Origin: Aphanomyces cochlioides
Taxonomy: Eukaryota > Oomycota > Saprolegniomycetes > Saprolegniales > Verrucalvaceae
Assembly: GCA_019828595.1 (NCBI GenBank)
Contig: JAHQRK010000005.1
Location: 2,604,001 to 2,668,000 of the forward strand
Length of the DNA: 64,000 bases
Direction of reading: 5' to 3'
The notes beneath the pieces are model-generated. The model saw only the letters and a list, made by a program, of their open reading frames with translations, was not told where the DNA came from and searched no databases. The stretch's first letter is position 1. Each line of letters begins with the position of its first letter. The position numbers and the translations under genes are program-made. Below, in pieces: positions 59,850 through 64,000 of the stretch.

Positions 59850-60115
59850 TTATCTCAAGCGGCGAGCTTCACGTTCCCATTCCAACAACGACAAGATGTC
59901 GCCTTCACGGACTGGGCCCTTGACGTTACGGATCAAAGTACGGGCTTCCTTGCCACCGAAATCGTCGAAAAATTCGACACGGACTTGGGTCACGTTACCG
60001 GTGTTACCAGTGCGGCCCAAAACGCGGATGACCTTGGCGTGCTTGACGGGTTGATCCTACGCATTCCAATCAGTTTCTCCATTCGCATCTACAAGGCTCA
60101 ACCGCCACGTACCAT
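59850..60115 (-). CDS. RPS28: 40S ribosomal protein S28 (eS28)
   Basis: Two exons: the ATG alone (60113-60115), a 56-bp intron with GTACGT and GCGTAG ends, and 59850-60056. The 69-aa product begins [18 protein letters not shown] and continues through [11 protein letters not shown] and [16 protein letters not shown] to [15 protein letters not shown] ending (here [11 protein letters not shown]), the full S28 length. S28 sits in the small-subunit head near the mRNA exit. Its start-codon-only first exon is unusual in form but places an intron exactly after the initiator. The gene is divergent from the mitochondrial ribosomal gene 306 bp away. Confidence 0.93.
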
Positions 60116-60421
60116 GGTAATTAATGTGAGCGGGCGGGCGAGAACTCGAATGAATGCTACCAATTGGCGCTGTTGAGGTGCCCTCCATTCCTTCTAGCCT
60201 TGTCAGTGTAGCCAATCACCGTCAAGAACCACTCTAATTGGTTAAATATATCAACTTATTTATTGAATACTGAGTTCTGATTGGTGTATTCCTATGTATG
60301 ATTTTCGAACCACTCATTTCCTTCAATTTTATTGGCTATAATTGTATTATTTTCTTGTGGTTAGATTGGCTAAAATTTCGTCTACCTTGCATGTGCTCCA
60401 TTCAGAGCCAAGACAACAAGC
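60116..60421. promoter_or_regulatory. Divergent promoter of RPS28 and mitochondrial uL23
   Basis: 306 bp between the two start codons. Repeated ATTGG words and CCAAT complements (for example around 60160, 60213, 60238, 60278 and 60331) resemble CCAAT boxes on both strands. This suggests joint control of two ribosomal protein genes; inferred from sequence words only. Confidence 0.45.
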
Positions 60422-60727
60422 ATGGTGTGGAATCGGCTCCGCTTTCCGAACATGGCCATCACGTACGTGGCCAAGACGCCAAAGACCCGATTGTTGGAAA
60501 ACCAACACATCTTTCGTGTGGAACCCAACTACACCAAGCACGATATCAAAGAGTACTTGCAAAAAGTGTACAACCTCCCCGTGGTCAAAGTGGCCACGAT
60601 GAACTACGAAGGCAAGTTCAAGCGCGCCATGCAAGGCCGATACGTGTACAAGGAAAAGGACTGGAAGAAGGCGATCGTCACGCTCGATCCAAAGGCGGCG
60701 GCGTCGGCTGTGCAAAAGACTGCCTAA
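60422..60727 (+). CDS. MRPL23: Mitochondrial ribosomal protein L23 (uL23m)
   Basis: An intronless 101-aa protein: VWNRLRFPNMAITYVAKTPK, then FRVEPNYTKHDIKEYLQKVY and NLPVVKVATMNYEGKFKRA. This is the compact uL23 fold (ferredoxin-like) with the mitochondrial-type N-terminus; uL23 lines the polypeptide exit of the large subunit. The ATG sits at a good context (AGCATGG). The size matches small mitochondrial L23 proteins rather than the longer cytosolic form. Confidence 0.85.
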   Translation: MVWNRLRFPNMAITYVAKTPKTRLLENQHIFRVEPNYTKHDIKEYLQKVYNLPVVKVATMNYEGKFKRAMQGRYVYKEKDWKKAIVTLDPKAAASAVQKTA

Positions 60728-61250
60728 TCGATGCACTCGCACAGCTTGATTTATCACCATGCTCGAAGACGAAGTGCGCAGTGTTGTAATTTAACAAGAG
60801 TATGGTTAAATCTACCGCCCATCCTCAGTGGAACAATCGACATACCACTTGCAGCACTCAACTCCAAGTAAATCACATTACTGGAGCATCGTGCTGAGCG
60901 ATTGGCACCCCCAAAGTCAATAATGGGATTTCCAATGCAACATATAGGATATCAACTATGAAGCAAGGTCGGGCAAAGGCTTTTGTGGCGTTTAGAATGC
61001 TTGAAGCTGGTGCAGAGGACAAGCACCTGATGTAAAGCCCCCAAATCCAGGGCAGGTGCATGGGTCAACACCGAGCAGCTTGATGAATGAGGTCCCCAAA
61101 ATTCACCAAAATTAACTAATTTTTCAAAAAATGTTAAAATTTAGAAATGATTTATTTAATCGAATTAAAATAATAAATGATGAATTTAATCATGAAAGTC
61201 CAGCAACAACCATTGGATCGATTGCTTCAACTTGTGCTTTGGCGACCACC
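60728..61250. other. Intergenic upstream of ESF1
   Basis: No gene. The last 130 bp before the ESF1 start are AT-rich and probably contain its promoter and 5' leader. No RNA gene is seen. Confidence 0.4.
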
Positions 61251-63374
61251 ATGTCCTCCAAGAACGTCGTGACAGATCCGCGCTTTAACAAGGTCCACAA
61301 CGACCCGGTAAGAAGAATAGCCCATCAAAAGCACGCAGAGAATGCTGACCATGTCGTCGTTTAGCGCTTTGCTCGTAACTCGAAGAAGAAGAGCAAGGTT
61401 CAATTAGACAAACGATTCAGTGCCGTCTTGACGGACGAAAAGTTCCAGAGCGTGCAAGGTTGTCGATGGCTACGACTGCATTTGGCTTAATTCTACCATG
61501 TAGGCAAATACGACAAGTATGGCCGTCGCATCAAGAAAGAAGACAATGAGATGAACAAATTTTACAACCTCGAAGAAGACGATGACGACGAGGATGAAAC
61601 AGCGACCAGCAAAGCGACATCAAAGAAACCCATGACGGCTGCAGAGAGGCGTATTGCGTACTTGAATAAGAGGGCACGTGGTGAACTAAGTGGTGAATCG
61701 TCTTCGTCCTCAGACAGCAGCACGAGCGACGACGATGATGAGGATGAGCTCAATGTCGACGATGAGGACGCTTCCAGAGAACCACAAGAAGACATTCCTC
61801 TTGGAGAAGAAACCAAACGATTTGCCGTCATGAATTGCGATTGGAGTCGCATGCGTGCCGTCGACTTGTTTGCTCTATTTGAATCATTTCTCCCAGCCAG
61901 TGGCATTATCGAAGACGTGACCATCTACCCATCCGACTTCGGTCTTGCTCGCATGGTGAGTTCCTCTATCTATTCACTTAGCTCATGGCTAATGTAGGCT
62001 GAAGAGGAAAAGCATGGTCCCAAGGGTCTCTGGGCTGAGCCTGCTAAAAAGGACGACGACGATGAGGACGAAGACGACAGCGAAGACGATAGTGACGTTG
62101 ATGAAAACGATCCCTTGGGCCTAAAAAAAGCTGCCGCTGAAGAAGACGACGGGTAAGTTGTGGCCTTGAGTAGCAGCCTCTTACAGCCTCCGCGTAGATT
62201 TGACAAGGAAAAACTGCGTCAATTCGAGCTCGAGAAATTGCGTTACTACTACGCCGTCGCAACTTTCAACACCGTCGCTGCTGCCAGCGCAGTCTTTGAT
62301 GCCTGCGATGGCTTGGAATATGAAACTTCGAGCAACACGCTGGACTTGCGCTTCGTTCCAGATGATGTTACGTTCACAAACACTCCAAAGGAAAGCGCCA
62401 AGTCCGTGCCAGACACATACAAACCTGCCATCTTTGCAACATTGGCGCTGCAAAGTACCGAACTTGAATGCACTTGGGATCAAGACGACGGCGAGCGATT
62501 GGAAAAATTGACTCGCCAGGCCAACTGGAAGGACATGCGCGACGATGACTTTGAAGCCTTTGTCGCCTCGGAAGGCTCCTCTGGCGATGGAGGAGGTGAA
62601 GGATCTGATGGTGAAGATGTCGAAGCCATCAAGAAGAGGTATCGCAAGGCTCTCTTGGGTAGCGACAACGAAGACAATGGTGATGACGATGATGATGATG
62701 GCAACAAGGAGATGCAGGATGAAGAAGGAGATATGGAAATGACTTTCAACGACGCCACGGACGTCCTCAAAGCCAAGAAGCAACGCGACATCGAAGCCAA
62801 CGAGACGCCATTTGAAAAATACCAGCGAGAAAAGAAGCATGAGAAGAACTTGAAGAAGCACGAGAAGCGACAGAAGGCGAAAGAAGCACAGAAAGCTCAG
62901 CTGGAAACCTTGAAACAAGCCAAGAAGTCCAAGAAGAAGGATGGTGCTGCTGCCGCCGCAGTTGAGGAAGAAGAAGACGATGCACGTGACTTCGATATGA
63001 AGGTTATTGGCAAATTGGAAAAGCATAAAGATAAGAAGGGCAAGCGACATAAGAAGGAGCTTGAAAAGCTGAAAGCCACGGCGTCTGGTCTCCAGCAAGG
63101 ATTTGCATTCAATGCCGAGGATGAACGTTTTGCCCAACTCGTCACCAACAACCCAGACTTCAGCTTGGACCCGACGGATTCGCGCTTCAAGAAGACACAA
63201 GCCACAGAAGCAATCTTTGAAACTCGACGGAAGAAGACAGCGAATGGTGCCATTGCAGAGCCAAACAACTCCTCAGACGCCAAACCAATCAACGAGTTGA
63301 CCTCGATTGTGGAAAACCTCAAGCGCAAGGCCAAAGACACGAACAAACCCAACAAGAAACCCAACCGATTCTAG
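61251..63374 (+). CDS. ESF1: ESF1 homologue, nucleolar pre-rRNA processing protein
   Basis: Five exons: 61251-61307, 61365-61458, 61504-61955, 61998-62152 and 62198-63374, total 644 aa; introns are 42-57 bp and phases agree. N-terminus MSSKNVVTDPRFNKVHNDPR is typical. A central RRM-like region (FAVMNCDWSRMRAVDLFALF, VTIYPSDFGLARM) alternates with acidic Asp/Glu/Ser runs. The C-terminus has Lys-rich coiled coil and a NUC153 domain (DERFAQLVTNNPDFSLDPTD). Esf1 is needed for 18S rRNA maturation. It is downstream of two ribosomal protein genes, forming a ribosome-related group. Confidence 0.93.
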
Positions 63375-63688
63375 GCTGATCCTTCCATCATGGTTGCTTT
63401 CATGACTTTGCTTTTGATGCAATAAACCTAAAAACCTAAAAATAAACCGATCAGTAATCATCAGCTTGAAGGTTCTTTTCAGAACAAGACGATTGAACCA
63501 TAAAATGTCATTTGATGTCATCTTTTGTCAATATTGTTGTAACGCATTGTACTGTCTGTACTGTAATTTTACTAGTATATTCAACATGAATTGTAAGCCA
63601 ATACAATGAATGTATGCATTGAATGTACGAAAACCACGAGCGGTCCTGCAAGGAGTGGTGTGCAGTCATTTCCCCGAACGAAAGCAAG

Positions 63689-63913
63689 ATGGTCGCCGAG
63701 AAAGTCGTCCGCTGGCACAAGATTGGCCTTGCCAACTACATCGTCCACGAATTCAACCGCCCTATGTTCCGTCCCTTCGTGTACGGCGGCATTGCCTCTC
63801 TTTTCATCTGCGGTGTCCTCCCAACCTGGGGCGCGTCCGACGAAGACAAGAACAAGTCCGTCTACTGGAAGCGCGTTAACGGCAAGTTCGACTGGGCTGC
63901 CGAACACCACTAA
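63689..63913 (+). CDS. Small single-membrane-span protein, possibly a mitochondrial ATP synthase subunit
   Basis: 74 aa from the ATG at 63689. A basic N-terminus (KVVRWHKIGLANYIVHEFNR) leads to one membrane helix (PFVYGGIASLFICGVLPTWG) and a charged tail ending VYWKRVNGKFDW. The layout, a short basic matrix segment, Pro-x-x-Arg-Pro before the helix and a charged C-tail, resembles small ATP synthase subunits such as i/j (Atp18-like). I cannot confirm the family. A longer reading from 63623 exists but the inner ATG is in better context. Confidence 0.55.
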   Translation: MVAEKVVRWHKIGLANYIVHEFNRPMFRPFVYGGIASLFICGVLPTWGASDEDKNKSVYWKRVNGKFDWAAEHH

Positions 63914-64000
63914 ACTGCTACCAAGTGTCATGTCGATCCGTTAACGCTCGTAATGGAGAATCACTAGTTAAGCCAACACAACCAGCGTCCGCGATCGAGT

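Noticed and set aside
59823..60176. 117-codon plus-strand frame
   Set aside because: It is antisense to RPS28, whose spliced product is unmistakable.
62181..63200. 339-codon minus-strand frame
   Set aside because: It is the antisense of the last ESF1 exon, caused by Lys/Glu-rich codons.
1..64000. tRNA, rRNA or CRISPR arrays
   Set aside because: I saw no cloverleaf-like sequence with proper A and B boxes, no rRNA segment and no regularly spaced identical repeats; a dedicated RNA scan could still find a tRNA I missed.

Overview
The window is nuclear DNA of an oomycete, most likely a saprolegnialean such as Aphanomyces. Evidence: spliceosomal introns of about 41-61 bp, Crinkler-type (CRN) genes, secreted PAN/Apple-tyrosinase genes in a tandem array, and conserved eukaryotic housekeeping genes (cytosolic RPS28, mitochondrial uL23, Esf1, Nup54/57). 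The genus is inferred from gene content and is not proven.

Region 1 (1 to about 11.3 kb) is AT-rich and is the right-hand part of an integrated Polinton/Maverick (polintovirus-like) element. It carries the end of a protein-primed type B DNA polymerase, a chromodomain integrase, a pVI-like minor capsid candidate, a small zinc-finger protein, penton-like minor capsid protein, A32-type packaging ATPase, a long fibre with an S74 self-cleaving chaperone, double-jelly-roll major capsid protein, adenain/Ulp1-like maturation protease and an ExoX-C-like protein. The complete virion-building set is present and open, so this is a virus-like entity rather than a bare transposon. One gene (1549-3036) is interrupted by two in-frame TGA codons. 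The left end of the element lies outside the window.

Region 2 (11.3-27 kb) is an accessory, effector-rich block: a CRN/RHS-like NTPase-nuclease gene with an intron inside its Walker A codons, a CRN-type kinase-like gene, a broken amino-acid permease fragment, and a tandem family of secreted PAN-tyrosinase-like proteins (one pseudogene, one 1009-aa protein with two tyrosinase domains, one 583-aa protein). Their copper sites look eroded.

Region 3 (27-50.4 kb) is transport-rich: a 1962-aa full-size ABCA transporter, a broken PAN gene, an intron-rich EF-hand gene that may be damaged, and five SLC1/DAACS-type symporter copies (four open, one pseudogene). In every copy the acidic cation-site residues of the family are replaced by Asn and the substrate-selecting Arg by Cys.

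Region 4 (50.4-64 kb) mixes housekeeping genes and DNA transposons: a five-exon Nup54/57 gene, a PIF/Harbinger element with clear terminal inverted repeats, a Crypton-type tyrosine recombinase with one stop codon, then RPS28, mitochondrial uL23, ESF1 and a small single-membrane-span protein. A perfect 21-bp inverted repeat brackets the Harbinger-Crypton block.
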